Origin: Sedimentitalea sp041224545
GTDB lineage: Bacteria > Pseudomonadota > Alphaproteobacteria > Rhodobacterales > Rhodobacteraceae
DNA: 64,000 nucleotides
NCBI RefSeq assembly: GCF_041224545.1
Contig: NZ_JBGFGP010000109.1
Coordinates: 62,001 to 126,000 of the forward strand
Direction of reading: 5' to 3'
The notes beneath the pieces are model-generated. The model had not been told where the DNA came from. It saw only the letters and a list, made by a program, of their open reading frames with translations, and did not search any database. A program made the translations under genes and the position numbers. Positions 9,393-18,104 of this stretch are shown here, in pieces (position 1 is the first letter of the stretch; each line of letters begins with the position of its first letter).

Positions 9393-9414
9393 CTGTATGC
9401 CGGATTGTATGTAT
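9393..9414. promoter_or_regulatory. Tandem TGTAT half-sites upstream of the GntR gene
   Basis: CTGTATG at 9393-9399 and TTGTATGTA at 9406-9414 lie 25-46 bp upstream of the regulator start. They match half of the TGTATACA palindrome found elsewhere in the island, so a weaker autoregulatory site is a reasonable reading. Confidence 0.35.
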
Positions 9415-9444
9415 TGCCGCACTTCGGCGTCAACGGCCATCAGG

Positions 9445-10830
9445 TCAGGCGTCGGGTGCCTGTGCCAGCAAGGTCATGAGCGCGTCTACATCCGGCGCGT
9501 CGATTAGGGTTTCGCAGGCGTCGGCGAGCGACCTGCGGCGAGACCGGGAACAGACGGTGGACGTGACCTCTTCGAATTTCCGGTCGAGCTCTTCCCGGCT
9601 GAGGGGTTGCTCCGGATAGCCGCGCGCGACCTTTGATGTCGCTGACAATGTCCGGCCATCGGTCAGGGTAAGAATGACCTCTCCCATGTAGAAATCCGGA
9701 AACGCGTCGTTGAAGGTGCCGGTGTCGCGAATGACCTCGGCGCTGGCGGCGAGGCGGGCGACCTCCGGTTCGCTCTCGCGGCGGTCGATAAAGAGATCGA
9801 GAAACGACAGACGTCCCATCGCCGCACGAACTGGCAGGATATATTGTGCGCTATGGCCCTTGAGCGGGTTGTCATCAACGCAATGCGCCCCGGCTTCGGC
9901 AAAGCGCAAACTGATCTTTCCGATCTGCTCGGAAGTCAGCGCATGTTCGTCGAGTAGCACGACAAGCGCATCAAGCGCCGGATGCAGGAAGGACACAGAG
10001 GCGTAGGGTTTGATCGCCAGTTCCATCACCCCGTCCCACGCCGTTCCGAGGTCAAGGGTCAGGGGTGTGGGATCGGCGACGCCGCTATAGGCGTTCAGAA
10101 CCGTGTGGCCGCCATCGAAAATGCGGTCCGGCGCCCCGAACCCGCGTTTTGCGAGCATCGCCGACATCACCCCGTTACGCGCGGCCAGTCCCATCTGGAA
10201 CGGCCGCGCATCTTCGCGCGGGTCATCCTGCCATGCGAGCAGGCCGGAGGTTTGCAGGCCGGCAAGCCCAAGCGCGCGCACGGTCTGTTCCTCGTTCAGG
10301 CCCGTCAGGAACGCAGCCGCCGCCGCCGCGCCAAAGCTGCCTGCGACAGCAGAGGGATGAAAACCACGATCATAGAGTTCGCGTGGATTCATCGCCATTG
10401 AAACACGGTAGGTGATTTCACACCCAAGCGCCACGGCCGCCAGGGCCTCGGCACCGGTCCGCCTGTGAGCTTCCGAAAGCGCGAGGGCGGTGGGAACCAT
10501 CACTGCGATCGGATGCAGGATCGCCTCGGGGTGGTGCGGCTCGAAATCGGCGGCATAGCCAAGGGTTCCATTGGCGAGCGCTGCGCTGAGCGGATCCACC
10601 TTGCGGTTTCGCCCGATCAGCGTGCAGGGGCCGGGTCCGGCAATTTCTTCGGCAAAACCGCAGATGCCCTGCGCCGCTGTAACGCTTTCATGTGTCGCAG
10701 CATAAAGCACGCCAAGCCCGTCACGGGCGAGTTCGCGCGTATAGGCCATCACTTCGTCGGGCAGGGACGAGGGGGTGAAACTTGACACGAAGGCGGCAAG
10801 TGAACGGGTGATTGGTGCGCGATCGTTCAT
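9445..10830 (-). CDS. MmgE/PrpD family protein
   Basis: This 461-residue protein belongs to the MmgE/PrpD fold, which includes 2-methylcitrate dehydratase, cis-aconitate decarboxylase and iminodisuccinate epimerase. ATG 10830 is preceded by AAGGACC and gives the typical N-terminus (MNDRAPITRSLAAFV); the open frame runs 82 codons further upstream but that part crosses the promoter. Family blocks visible are NGTLGYAADFEPHHPEAILHP-type text with the HP pair, HRTGAEALAAVALGCEI, and FHPSAVAGSFGAAAAAA. It ends just before the GntR gene on the same strand and diverges from the aspartate-dehydrogenase-like gene, with a TGTATACA site between them. The exact reaction is not assigned. Confidence 0.88.
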   Translation of the reverse strand: MNDRAPITRSLAAFVSSFTPSSLPDEVMAYTRELARDGLGVLYAATHESVTAAQGICGFAEEIAGPGPCTLIGRNRKVDPLSAALANGTLGYAADFEPHHPEAILHPIAVMVPTALALSEAHRRTGAEALAAVALGCEITYRVSMAMNPRELYDRGFHPSAVAGSFGAAAAAAFLTGLNEEQTVRALGLAGLQTSGLLAWQDDPREDARPFQMGLAARNGVMSAMLAKRGFGAPDRIFDGGHTVLNAYSGVADPTPLTLDLGTAWDGVMELAIKPYASVSFLHPALDALVVLLDEHALTSEQIGKISLRFAEAGAHCVDDNPLKGHSAQYILPVRAAMGRLSFLDLFIDRRESEPEVARLAASAEVIRDTGTFNDAFPDFYMGEVILTLTDGRTLSATSKVARGYPEQPLSREELDRKFEEVTSTVCSRSRRRSLADACETLIDAPDVDALMTLLAQAPDA

Positions 10831-10873
10831 GGTAGGTCCTTCGGAAAAGTGAATTTTAGATTGCATATCTATC

Positions 10874-10881
10874 TGTATACA
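10874..10881. promoter_or_regulatory. TGTATACA palindrome in a divergent promoter region
   Basis: TGTATACA, in the context ATCTGTATACATGAC, lies in the 98-bp gap between the leftward MmgE/PrpD gene (start 10830) and the rightward AspDH-like gene (start 10929). It matches the perfect palindrome at 7792-7803 and the site at 16462-16469. Confidence 0.55.
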
Positions 10882-10928
10882 TGACAGAGTACAAATATCA
10901 GTCAAGGCATTCGTGGGGCGACAAGGGC

Positions 10929-11747
10929 ATGACGGATACGACGCGGATCGTTTTGGGCGGCTTTGGCAACGTGGGTCAGCAGATTGCCGCAAGGCTGGCC
11001 GCCGACCCTGCGGAATCGCTCCGGATCGTTGCGATTGTGGCGCGTGACAAGCAAAAGGCCGCCGAGAATGCCGCAAGGTTCGGTCTGGATGTTCCGGTCA
11101 TTTCGGCGTCCGATGTGCCGCAATACGATGCGACACTGGTCGAATGTGCCACCTATGACGGCTTTCGCGACGTGGTCGAGCCGACGCTGAAGGCCGGTGG
11201 TCATGTCATCGCGGTGAGCGTCGGCGCGCTTGCCGTCAATCTCGATCTCGTGGACATAGCGGAAAAGGCGGGTGCCACATTGCAGATTGCCGGTGGCACC
11301 TTGCCCGGTCTCGACATCATCCGTGCCGCGGCAGAGGATGAAATCAAGTCTGTTACCCTGACATCGCACATCAAGCCGTCATCTTTTGCGCATGAGCCGT
11401 TCATCCATGAACATGGCATTGACCTTGCTTTGGCAGAAGCGGGCGCCGTGTCCGTGTTCGAGGGCAGCGCGCGAGAAGCGGCCATGCACTTTCCGAGACA
11501 TTTCAACGTGGCGGTGACTCTGGGGCTTGTCGGTATCGGACTGGACCGGACACAGGTGCGTATTTTCGCGGATGGCACCTTGCCGGGTGCCCGGCATACG
11601 CTGAACGTCGAAGCCAGCGCCGTTTCGCTTGAGATGACGTCGCAGAACTACCCCTCGCCAAACAACAACCGCACCAGCATGCTGGTGGCGCTCAGCATCC
11701 TTGCCGCGCTGCGGCGCGATCACGCCACGCTTCGGATCGGAAGTTGA
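10929..11747 (+). CDS. L-aspartate dehydrogenase-like oxidoreductase
   Basis: This 272-residue protein has the NAD(P) motif GGFGNVG (residues 10-16) and the C-terminal AspDH domain signature NVAVTLGLVGIGLDRTQVRIFADG, then the conserved histidine in ARHTLNVEAS and the closing block SPNNNRTSMLVALSI. Characterised relatives oxidise aspartate to iminoaspartate with NAD(P)+ or reduce oxaloacetate with ammonia. The context here (AcnX, PrpD, racemase-family protein, TTT transporter) suggests a catabolic role on aspartate or a related amino-dicarboxylate rather than NAD synthesis. ATG 10929 is chosen over ATG 10881, which sits directly on the operator. It is first in a rightward operon of five genes. 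Confidence 0.82.
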   Translation: MTDTTRIVLGGFGNVGQQIAARLAADPAESLRIVAIVARDKQKAAENAARFGLDVPVISASDVPQYDATLVECATYDGFRDVVEPTLKAGGHVIAVSVGALAVNLDLVDIAEKAGATLQIAGGTLPGLDIIRAAAEDEIKSVTLTSHIKPSSFAHEPFIHEHGIDLALAEAGAVSVFEGSAREAAMHFPRHFNVAVTLGLVGIGLDRTQVRIFADGTLPGARHTLNVEASAVSLEMTSQNYPSPNNNRTSMLVALSILAALRRDHATLRIGS

Positions 11748-11750
11748 CCG

Positions 11751-13016
11751 ATGCAGCTTTCCGAGCGCGACCGGGCGTTGTTGGACGGTGTCGAGGGCGA
11801 AGCGGCGCAGCAGGCGATTTCGGCACTCGTCCAGCTGGGTGAGGCCTATGACGCCCCGGATATGGTCGAGATCGGATATGCCCATGTCCATGCGGGCATG
11901 GCGCTGTACAAGGGTGATGTGGAACTGATCGAGTCCACCGCGCGAAATGGCGCGCGGATGGCGGTGCCCGTGTCGACCAACATTGCCAATGCCGATATGG
12001 GGGACTGGCAGGGCACCGGAGCACCGGACACGCTTGGCCAATTGCAGAAACGTGCGGAAGCCGCGCATCGCACGATGGGCAGCGCAACGTCCTTTACCTG
12101 CACGCCCTACTGGGCCGGACACTGGCCCACCTGGAACATGCATATCGCCTCGATCGAAAGCGGGGTGACGGTCTTCGCCAATTCGGTGCTTGGGGCACGA
12201 TCAAACCGCGATGGATATTTCGCGGTCTATGCCGGGATGACCGGGCGCTACCCACGCTTTGGGCTTCATCTGGATCGCAACCGTCAGCCGACCCATCGCG
12301 TCATCGTCACCGCGCAGCCTCGCGGCACTGCTGACTTCACGGCGCTTGGCTACGCGGTCGGGGCGGCGGTGGGAAACGGCGTGCCACTGCTGCGTGGGCT
12401 CCGGGCGCGCCCCTCTCTGGACGAGCTTGATGCGCTGGGCGTGGGTATGGCAACCTCGGGCGGGGTGGCAATGTTCGTCCTGCCGGGCGTGACGCCGCCA
12501 TTCGGCGACGATGCAGATTCACCGGGCCTGCCGGAGGTCAAGATTGAAGAGGCCGATATCGCGGGAGTATTCGACGAGTTCAGTTCAGGGTCTGACACCG
12601 GGTTTGACCTTGTTCATCTTGGCTGCCCCCATGCATCGTTCGAGGAAATCAAGCACTACGCCAGGCTGCTGGCCGGGCGGCGCGTTTCGCCGGGCGTAGA
12701 GCTTTGGGTCACGACCAGTCGCGCGGTACGACAGATGGCGCGCGACGCCGGTTTGATCGCACCGTTACTGGCGTCGGGCGCGCGGCTCGTCACGGATACC
12801 TGTCCCATTTCCTGCCATTTTGCCTGCACCTGTTCGCCGGATCCTACGCTCGGGGTGACAACGCCGACCCTGCGCACGATCCTCGTCGACAGCGCGAAAC
12901 AGGCACATTACGTGCGCGACATGATCCAGTGCCCGACGCTCTTCACAACCAGTGAACTGGCGGTGGAATCGGCGGTCACCGGTCGCTTCCATCCGCGGAC
13001 GCGCCGCAATGAATGA
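11751..13016 (+). CDS. Aconitase X large (catalytic) subunit
   Basis: This 421-residue protein is of the AcnX/DUF521 family. It shows LGEAYDAPDMVEIGYAHVH, a GMTGRYPRFG block, the LGCPHASFEEIKHYARLLAGR segment with a cysteine near the active site, a cysteine-rich DTCPISCHFACTC, and the C-terminal TSELAVESAVTGRF. Known two-subunit AcnX enzymes dehydrate cis-3-hydroxy-L-proline in bacteria or mevalonate 5-phosphate in archaea, using an iron-sulfur centre. The usual partner enzymes of hydroxyproline degradation were not seen beside it, so the substrate is open. It follows the AspDH-like gene by 3 bp and overlaps the small subunit by 8 bp. Confidence 0.87.
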   Translation: MQLSERDRALLDGVEGEAAQQAISALVQLGEAYDAPDMVEIGYAHVHAGMALYKGDVELIESTARNGARMAVPVSTNIANADMGDWQGTGAPDTLGQLQKRAEAAHRTMGSATSFTCTPYWAGHWPTWNMHIASIESGVTVFANSVLGARSNRDGYFAVYAGMTGRYPRFGLHLDRNRQPTHRVIVTAQPRGTADFTALGYAVGAAVGNGVPLLRGLRARPSLDELDALGVGMATSGGVAMFVLPGVTPPFGDDADSPGLPEVKIEEADIAGVFDEFSSGSDTGFDLVHLGCPHASFEEIKHYARLLAGRRVSPGVELWVTTSRAVRQMARDAGLIAPLLASGARLVTDTCPISCHFACTCSPDPTLGVTTPTLRTILVDSAKQAHYVRDMIQCPTLFTTSELAVESAVTGRFHPRTRRNE

Positions 13017-13425
13017 GAGCGCTTGGCAGGGACGCGCCGTGGTCAAGGGCGTGGCAGAGGGCGCGGCGCTCGTTTCTCAAACGGCGCTTTCGTTTCTGGG
13101 GGATCTCGACATTCGCTCGGGGCGTGTGGTGGGGCGGTCCAGCGATCTTTTCGATGAATGTGTTGCCGGTCGGATATTGGTGCTGCCGGCAAGCCGTGGC
13201 TCTGCCGGGGCGTGGCGGTTCCTGTACCAGCTCAAGATGCACGATACCCATCCGGCGGCGCTGATCCTGCGGGAAATGCCCGATCCTTCGGTGACGCAAG
13301 GTGCGATGCTGGCGGATGTACCGGTGGTGGTGTCACCGGAAGCGACATTCTGGACCGGATTGCGTAACGGAGACATGTTGAAAGTCGATGGCAACACGGG
13401 AAGAATCGAGCGGTGCCGGTGGTGA
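13009..13425 (+). CDS. Aconitase X small (swivelling-domain) subunit
   Basis: This 138-residue protein matches the DUF126 swivelling domain that in two-subunit AcnX enzymes is a separate chain. Visible family features are GRAVVKGVAEGAALV near the start, SFLGDLDIRSGRVVG, and the conserved LPASRGSAGAWRFLYQL loop, which carries the active-site serine, then AMLADVPVVV. ATG 13009 lies inside the end of the large-subunit gene, an 8-bp overlap implying equimolar translation. Confidence 0.9.
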   Translation: MNESAWQGRAVVKGVAEGAALVSQTALSFLGDLDIRSGRVVGRSSDLFDECVAGRILVLPASRGSAGAWRFLYQLKMHDTHPAALILREMPDPSVTQGAMLADVPVVVSPEATFWTGLRNGDMLKVDGNTGRIERCRW

Positions 13426-13480
13426 AAGTCATGATCGCTGGCCAAGACAAGAAGTCCTCTGAACCGGGAGAGAATTGCAG

Positions 13481-14743
13481 ATGAAGACGGATGTCGCGAT
13501 CCTTGGCGCAGGGATCATCGGTGCTCAGACAGCGGTGCAACTCGTCGAGCGGGGACTGAAAGTGGTGCTCGTCGATCCGGGTCCGCCGGGAGGCGAGCAG
13601 GCGGCCAGTTTCGGCAATGCCGCATGGCTGTCGTCCCATTCGGTAACGCCGCCATCGGCGCCGGGTGTCTGGAAACAGGTTCCGAAATGGCTGCGCGATC
13701 CGCTGGGGCCGCTCAGCGTGCGGCCCGCATACCTGCCAAAGGCGCTGCCGTGGCTGCTGCGTTATCTTGCGGCGGGCTCAACCGAACAAAAACTCCGCAA
13801 GGTCGCCGCCGAATTGCGGACCCTGCTGAAGGACGCGCCGACGCTGCATGAAGAGATCGCCATCCGCGCGGGCGTGCCGGAGCTGATCAACGCCCGATCC
13901 GGCCTGATGCATGTCTATCCCGACCGTGCAAGCTACGAAGCCGATGGTCTCGGGTGGCGCATCCGCCGTGACCTGGGGATCATCTGTGACGAGATCGAGG
14001 GCCCGGAATTGGCGCGATGCCAGCCGGATTTGGCTAAAACCTATACTTTTGCCGTCAACGTTCCGGAGGCAGGGCAATGTCTGGATCCCGGCGCCTATTG
14101 CGCGGCGCTGGTGCGCTTTGCACAGACGCGGGGCGCGCGCATCATTGCGGCACGCGCGACGGGCTTTCGCAGCGAGAGTGGCAGACTTCTGGCGATCGAA
14201 ACCTCGCAAGGAGAGATTGCCTGCGACGCTGCTGTCATCGCTTGTGGAGCCAGATCGGCGGCGTTGGCAAGCAAAGCCGGCGACCGGGTGCCGCTTGAGA
14301 GTGAGCGCGGGTATCATGTCACCGTCGAGGGCGGCTCGAACCTGCCCGGACCGACAACGTCTGTCATGGTCAGCGATCGCAAGGTGGTGATTTCCCGGCT
14401 TGCCGGAGGTATCCGCTGTGCCGGGCAGGTGGAAATCGCCAGCCCGGATGCCGCCCCGGACTGGCGCAGGGCCGAAATCATGCGGACGCACCTCGCGGCG
14501 GTGTTCCCCGATCTGGACACGGGCGACGCGCGGGTCTGGCTCGGCCTGAGACCGAGCACGCCCGACGGCAAGCCGGTGATCGGCTCGGCGCGTGGCATCA
14601 GGGGTGTCGTACACTGCTTTGGCCATGGCCATGTCGGTCTGGTTTCCTCGGCGCGCAGCGGCCGCCTCGCGGCACAGCTGGTTGCCGGTGACGCACCGGA
14701 GATTGATCTTTCCCCGTTTTCTGCTGAAAGGTTCCGCTCATGA
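13481..14743 (+). CDS. FAD-dependent amino acid oxidoreductase (DadA-like)
   Basis: This 420-residue DAO-superfamily flavoprotein has the N-terminal FAD Rossmann motif DVAILGAGIIGAQTAVQL, the FGNAAW segment after the first helix, and the C-terminal FAD-closing region LGLRPSTPDGKPVIGSARG and FGHGHVGLVSSARSG. The closest characterised type is the small subunit of D-amino acid dehydrogenase, which feeds electrons to the respiratory chain. ATG 13481 follows GGGAG. The gene sits between AcnX and a racemase-family gene and overlaps the latter by 4 bp, so it probably oxidises the imino or amino intermediate of the same pathway. Confidence 0.87.
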   Translation: MKTDVAILGAGIIGAQTAVQLVERGLKVVLVDPGPPGGEQAASFGNAAWLSSHSVTPPSAPGVWKQVPKWLRDPLGPLSVRPAYLPKALPWLLRYLAAGSTEQKLRKVAAELRTLLKDAPTLHEEIAIRAGVPELINARSGLMHVYPDRASYEADGLGWRIRRDLGIICDEIEGPELARCQPDLAKTYTFAVNVPEAGQCLDPGAYCAALVRFAQTRGARIIAARATGFRSESGRLLAIETSQGEIACDAAVIACGARSAALASKAGDRVPLESERGYHVTVEGGSNLPGPTTSVMVSDRKVVISRLAGGIRCAGQVEIASPDAAPDWRRAEIMRTHLAAVFPDLDTGDARVWLGLRPSTPDGKPVIGSARGIRGVVHCFGHGHVGLVSSARSGRLAAQLVAGDAPEIDLSPFSAERFRS

Positions 14744-15504
14744 CCGATCCCGTCCATCCCTTCGGTGATCCCGACACCAACGTGGTTCGCGGCGGCAAGG
14801 CGCTTTATGGTGCACCTCTTGGCATCCTGATGCTGGAAGCCCGATTTGCCCGGGTCTACGGCGAGATGGGCCATGCCGGAACATGGCCGTTCCCGGTGGT
14901 TTACCGGATCGTGCGGGGCGCAAGCCCTGACCGGGTGGTCTGTGATGGGGCGCGGGGATTGCTTGACGATTTCATCTCGGCAGCATCGGACCTGGTCGAT
15001 CTTGGCGCAGAGGCGATCACGACGAATTGCGGCTTTCTGTCGATCTACCAGACCCAGCTGGCATCCGCGGTGCGCGTGCCGGTGGCGACCTCGTCCATGA
15101 TGCAGGTGCCCTGGGTGCAGGCGACTCTGCCGCCGGGCAAGCGACCGGGGATCGTGACGATCAATGCGGCCGCGTTGACCGAAGCACATCTGAAGGGGAT
15201 CAACGTACCGCTCGACACGCCGGTTGCCGGGACCGAGGACGGGACAGAGTTCTTTCGCACCATCATCAAGGCTGAAAAGCAGGATCTCGACCTGTCGCTG
15301 GCCTGCGCCGATGTGGTCGCCGCGTCACAGCGCCTTGTGCGCGAGAACCCGGAGGTCGGGGCCATCGTTCTGGAATGCACCAACATGTCGCCATACAGTG
15401 CGGCGGTGCAGGCGGCCACCGGATTGCCGGTCTATGACATCTATTCGATGGTTACCTGGTTTCACGCGGGTTTGCGGCCACGTAGCTTTGCGGCAGGCAG
15501 ATAG
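14740..15504 (+). CDS. Aspartate/glutamate racemase superfamily protein
   Basis: This 254-residue protein resembles the Asp/Glu/hydantoin racemase superfamily. The two catalytic cysteines expected for the fold are present as ITTNCGFLSIYQ (N-terminal half) and LECTNMSPYS (C-terminal half). It is a little longer at the N-terminus than simple racemases. It overlaps the DadA-like gene by 4 bp and is last in the rightward operon starting at 10929. Racemisation to supply D-enantiomer to the oxidase is a reasonable inference; an isomerase or decarboxylase of the same fold is possible. Confidence 0.8.
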   Translation: MTDPVHPFGDPDTNVVRGGKALYGAPLGILMLEARFARVYGEMGHAGTWPFPVVYRIVRGASPDRVVCDGARGLLDDFISAASDLVDLGAEAITTNCGFLSIYQTQLASAVRVPVATSSMMQVPWVQATLPPGKRPGIVTINAAALTEAHLKGINVPLDTPVAGTEDGTEFFRTIIKAEKQDLDLSLACADVVAASQRLVRENPEVGAIVLECTNMSPYSAAVQAATGLPVYDIYSMVTWFHAGLRPRSFAAGR

Positions 15505-15506
15505 GG

Positions 15507-16379
15507 TCAGGCGGGATCGAACAGCCAGATACCGGAGCCGAGCGCGGGATCGAACGGCAGGGCGAGCGATTGGCCAATCCAGCGCGCCCCCGCGCGATCC
15601 GCCAGGCGCGCCGGATCCGAAATCCCGATCCGCAACCCGATGAAGCAGGAACTGCCGGCATCGACCGGGTCGCCGACAAGGTCGGTGGCGTCCTTCTCGG
15701 GCAGGATTTCGAGCGCACCCCGGTCGAGCGGTATCCGCAGGCCCGCGCCATGCGGCACGGCGGGCCGATCAAGGAAGCGCGAGAACCGCGCGGCCGGTTC
15801 GGCAGGGTCCGGTGCCGAGATCAGGATCGACTGCAATGCCCGTGCTCCGTTGGCGTGATCTGTCCAGCGCGGCTGCCACATGGCGGGCGCATTGTGATGG
15901 GTCAGGATCTGCACGCGCCCTTCAGGCATCACGCCGGCCGCCAGCCGGGCAACCGTGAAGGCCGCCGTTTCGAAACCGGTCTCCGTTTCCACTTCGCGTG
16001 AAAAATGGACCAGCGGGCGCATGTCGTGTCGATCTGCTTGCAACGCGGTATGCCGCGCGGCGGCATCCGCCACCCCGAAGGCGGCAAGATGCAGGCCCGC
16101 ACGACGATCCAGAGCGGCTTTGAATTCCTTGCCGATGACCGTATCGGCGGTGTGGATGAGAAATTCCAGATAGCCTTCGGCCAACATGACGCAGATATTG
16201 CCGGTGCCGGTCAGCAGTGGTTTGCCGGTGTCCGGATCGGGCTGGGTCTGGGCAGAGAATGGCGTGACGGTGAAGCCAAGTGCCTGCAATGCCACGCGCG
16301 CTGCGTCAGCATCAGCGATGAAATGCCCGGAATGGTCGAGACAGACTTCGCCGGGTGCGGGGGTATTTGCTGATTTCAT
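15507..16379 (-). CDS. Glyoxalase-like (VOC) domain protein
   Basis: This 290-residue protein starts with a vicinal-oxygen-chelate half (CLDHSGHFIADADAARVALQALGF, with metal-ligand candidate His) and continues with EGYLEFLIHTAD and a second half with LTHHNAPAMWQPRW and LEILPEKDATDL. This pattern matches the glyoxalase-like (Glyoxalase_3/PF13468-type) family, whose reactions are mostly unknown. ATG 16379 was chosen over ATG 16403; both lie on the far side of the TGTATACA site at 16462. It converges with the racemase-family gene with only 2 bp between stops and diverges from tctC. Confidence 0.78.
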   Translation of the reverse strand: MKSANTPAPGEVCLDHSGHFIADADAARVALQALGFTVTPFSAQTQPDPDTGKPLLTGTGNICVMLAEGYLEFLIHTADTVIGKEFKAALDRRAGLHLAAFGVADAAARHTALQADRHDMRPLVHFSREVETETGFETAAFTVARLAAGVMPEGRVQILTHHNAPAMWQPRWTDHANGARALQSILISAPDPAEPAARFSRFLDRPAVPHGAGLRIPLDRGALEILPEKDATDLVGDPVDAGSSCFIGLRIGISDPARLADRAGARWIGQSLALPFDPALGSGIWLFDPA

Positions 16380-16448
16380 GAGCGATTCCGTAGCCTTCTG
16401 CATGTGGGATAATGGGCGTAAAGAAAAACCGTTGCAATGCACTCTTCT

Positions 16449-16469
16449 CTGTATATTGTATTGTATACA
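16449..16469. promoter_or_regulatory. TGTATACA palindrome with an extra half-site
   Basis: The core TGTATACA occupies 16462-16469 and is preceded by CTGTATA at 16449-16455. The site lies between the glyoxalase-like gene (leftward) and tctC (rightward). It is the third copy of the island motif and links the transporter to the same GntR regulator by inference. Confidence 0.55.
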
Positions 16470-16554
16470 TTTCGTGCGCTCCCTTGGCAGATGCACCAAG
16501 ACGCGGACCTTTGGAGACAGGGGTGCCGCACCAACATTACAGAGAGGACCAAAC

Positions 16555-17538
16555 ATGGCTTTCACGAAAGGTCTGCGCTCAACCCTGACCGGTCTGGCGA
16601 TTCTCGTCACCGGAACACTGGCGGCGGGCGCTCAGGATTTTCCTGAGAAAGATATCACCCACATCATGCCATGGAGCGCGGGCGGTGGCACCGATACCGT
16701 GATGCGTACATTTCTGAAATATGCCGAGGAACCACTCGGCGTTGGCATTCGCACCCAGAATGTCACGGGTGCGCAGTCCGGCGTGGGCACGCTGCGCCTG
16801 ATGAAGTCGCGGCCGGATGGCTATACCATCGGCTCGCTGACCTGGGACAGCATGATAACCGTGCCGTACAAGAATCTCGTACCGGGTTATGACACCGCCT
16901 CGCTGAGCTATATTGCCAACGTCACACTTTATCCCACGGTTCTTGCTGTGAACGCGGACACCGGATGGGAGACGCTGGATGACTTCATCGCCGCCGCCAA
17001 AGCTGCGCCGGGCGAAGTCACCGTATCCGATTCCGGCATCGGTGGAATCTGGCACCTGCATGCGCTCGACATGGCAGAGCAACTGGGTGTCGAATTGAAC
17101 CATGTTCCATTCCCCAACGGTTCTGCCGAGCAGCGAGAGGCGCTGATCTCGGGCGAGAACGATGCGGCGAGCCTCAGCTACGCCACCGTGTCCTCCGCTG
17201 CCGAGGCCGGACAGGTGCGGGTGCTGGCGGTGATGGGGGCGGAACGCGATCCAAACCTGCCGGATGTACCGACCTTCACGGAACTGGGTTACGACGTGAT
17301 CTGGGGTGGCATGCGGGTGCTGGCCGTGCCCGCCGCAACGCCCGATGATGTCAAGGAGATCCTGACCGCAGGTTTCAAGGCCGCGTTTGACAACCCCGAG
17401 TTCCAGCAGCAGGCCGCCGACACCGGTATGAATGCGTACTGGATGGATGGCCCCGAGACCGAGGCTTATGTCGAGCGTACCCAGACCCGCGCTCTGAAAC
17501 TTCTGGACCGGCTCAAAGCGGAAGGTGTGCTGGAATAG
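16555..17538 (+). CDS. tctC: TTT-family solute-binding receptor (TctC)
   Basis: Periplasmic receptor of a tripartite tricarboxylate transporter, 327 residues. A signal peptide is clear (hydrophobic residues 9-25, cleavage near AAGAQDFP). The mature start DFPEKDITHIMPWSAGGGTD carries the ligand-loop signature of Bug receptors, and GIGGIWHLHALDMAEQLG follows mid-protein. ATG 16555 follows AGAGAGGACC. It heads the tctCBA transcript and is separated from tctB by a strong hairpin, a common way to keep the receptor in excess. The substrate is likely a carboxylate used by the neighbouring enzymes. Confidence 0.93.
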   Translation: MAFTKGLRSTLTGLAILVTGTLAAGAQDFPEKDITHIMPWSAGGGTDTVMRTFLKYAEEPLGVGIRTQNVTGAQSGVGTLRLMKSRPDGYTIGSLTWDSMITVPYKNLVPGYDTASLSYIANVTLYPTVLAVNADTGWETLDDFIAAAKAAPGEVTVSDSGIGGIWHLHALDMAEQLGVELNHVPFPNGSAEQREALISGENDAASLSYATVSSAAEAGQVRVLAVMGAERDPNLPDVPTFTELGYDVIWGGMRVLAVPAATPDDVKEILTAGFKAAFDNPEFQQQAADTGMNAYWMDGPETEAYVERTQTRALKLLDRLKAEGVLE

Positions 17539-17566
17539 TCCGGCATCCTTGATACGATCACCCGTG

Positions 17567-17599
17567 GCGCCCCGACCGCTTTTTCAGCGGAAGGGGCGC
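17567..17599 (+). terminator. Intercistronic hairpin between tctC and tctB
   Basis: GCGCCCC (17567-17573) pairs with GGGGCGC (17593-17599), and the inner CCGCT/AGCGG arms pair as well, giving a long two-part stem in the gap after tctC. There is a T-run in the loop but none after the stem, so it more likely attenuates or stabilises the receptor message than stops transcription fully. Confidence 0.5.
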
Positions 17600-17642
17600 A
17601 TTTCGAACGACTACTCCCCGGGGAAAGGCGCTTCCATTGACA

Positions 17643-18104
17643 ATGAAACCCCAAGCCGTTTTCGCGCTTCTTATCCTTGCTCTTGATGCGGCTTATCTCC
17701 AGCAGGCGCTGGAGTTGCCGCTGCCCTTCGCGCGCGGTGAACCCGGCCCTTCGCTGATGCCTCTGGTGCTTGTCCTGACGCTTGGCATCGGTGCGCTCGG
17801 CGTTCTGGTGCAGGAATTGCGCGGGACGGCGGAGCACGAAGATGACGAAGATGCAAATTTCAGCCTGCGTACCATCGCGCTGATCGCGCTGACCTGCGGC
17901 TTTGTCTGGGCCTTCGAACCGCTGGGGTACTGGTACGCAACACTTTTCTATGCGTTTGGCGTGGCCTGGCTGTTTGAACAGGAAAGGCTGGGCCCGGCAA
18001 AGGCCGTGCTGACGTCTGCCCTGATCGCGGTCGGAATCGCCGGTGTCGGCTGGCTGTTCTTTGTGAGTCTCTTTGATCTTTTCCTGCCCGAGGGGTATCT
18101 GTGA
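17643..18104 (+). CDS. tctB: TTT-family small membrane subunit (TctB)
   Basis: This 153-residue inner-membrane protein has four hydrophobic segments (for example PQAVFALLILALDAAYLQQAL, LMPLVLVLTLGIGALGVLV, IALIALTCGFVWAF and VLTSALIAVGIAGVGWLFFV), as expected for the TctB subunit. ATG 17643 is used; a TTG two codons upstream is also open. Its stop overlaps the tctA start (TGATG), so the two membrane subunits are translationally coupled. Confidence 0.9.
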   Translation: MKPQAVFALLILALDAAYLQQALELPLPFARGEPGPSLMPLVLVLTLGIGALGVLVQELRGTAEHEDDEDANFSLRTIALIALTCGFVWAFEPLGYWYATLFYAFGVAWLFEQERLGPAKAVLTSALIAVGIAGVGWLFFVSLFDLFLPEGYL

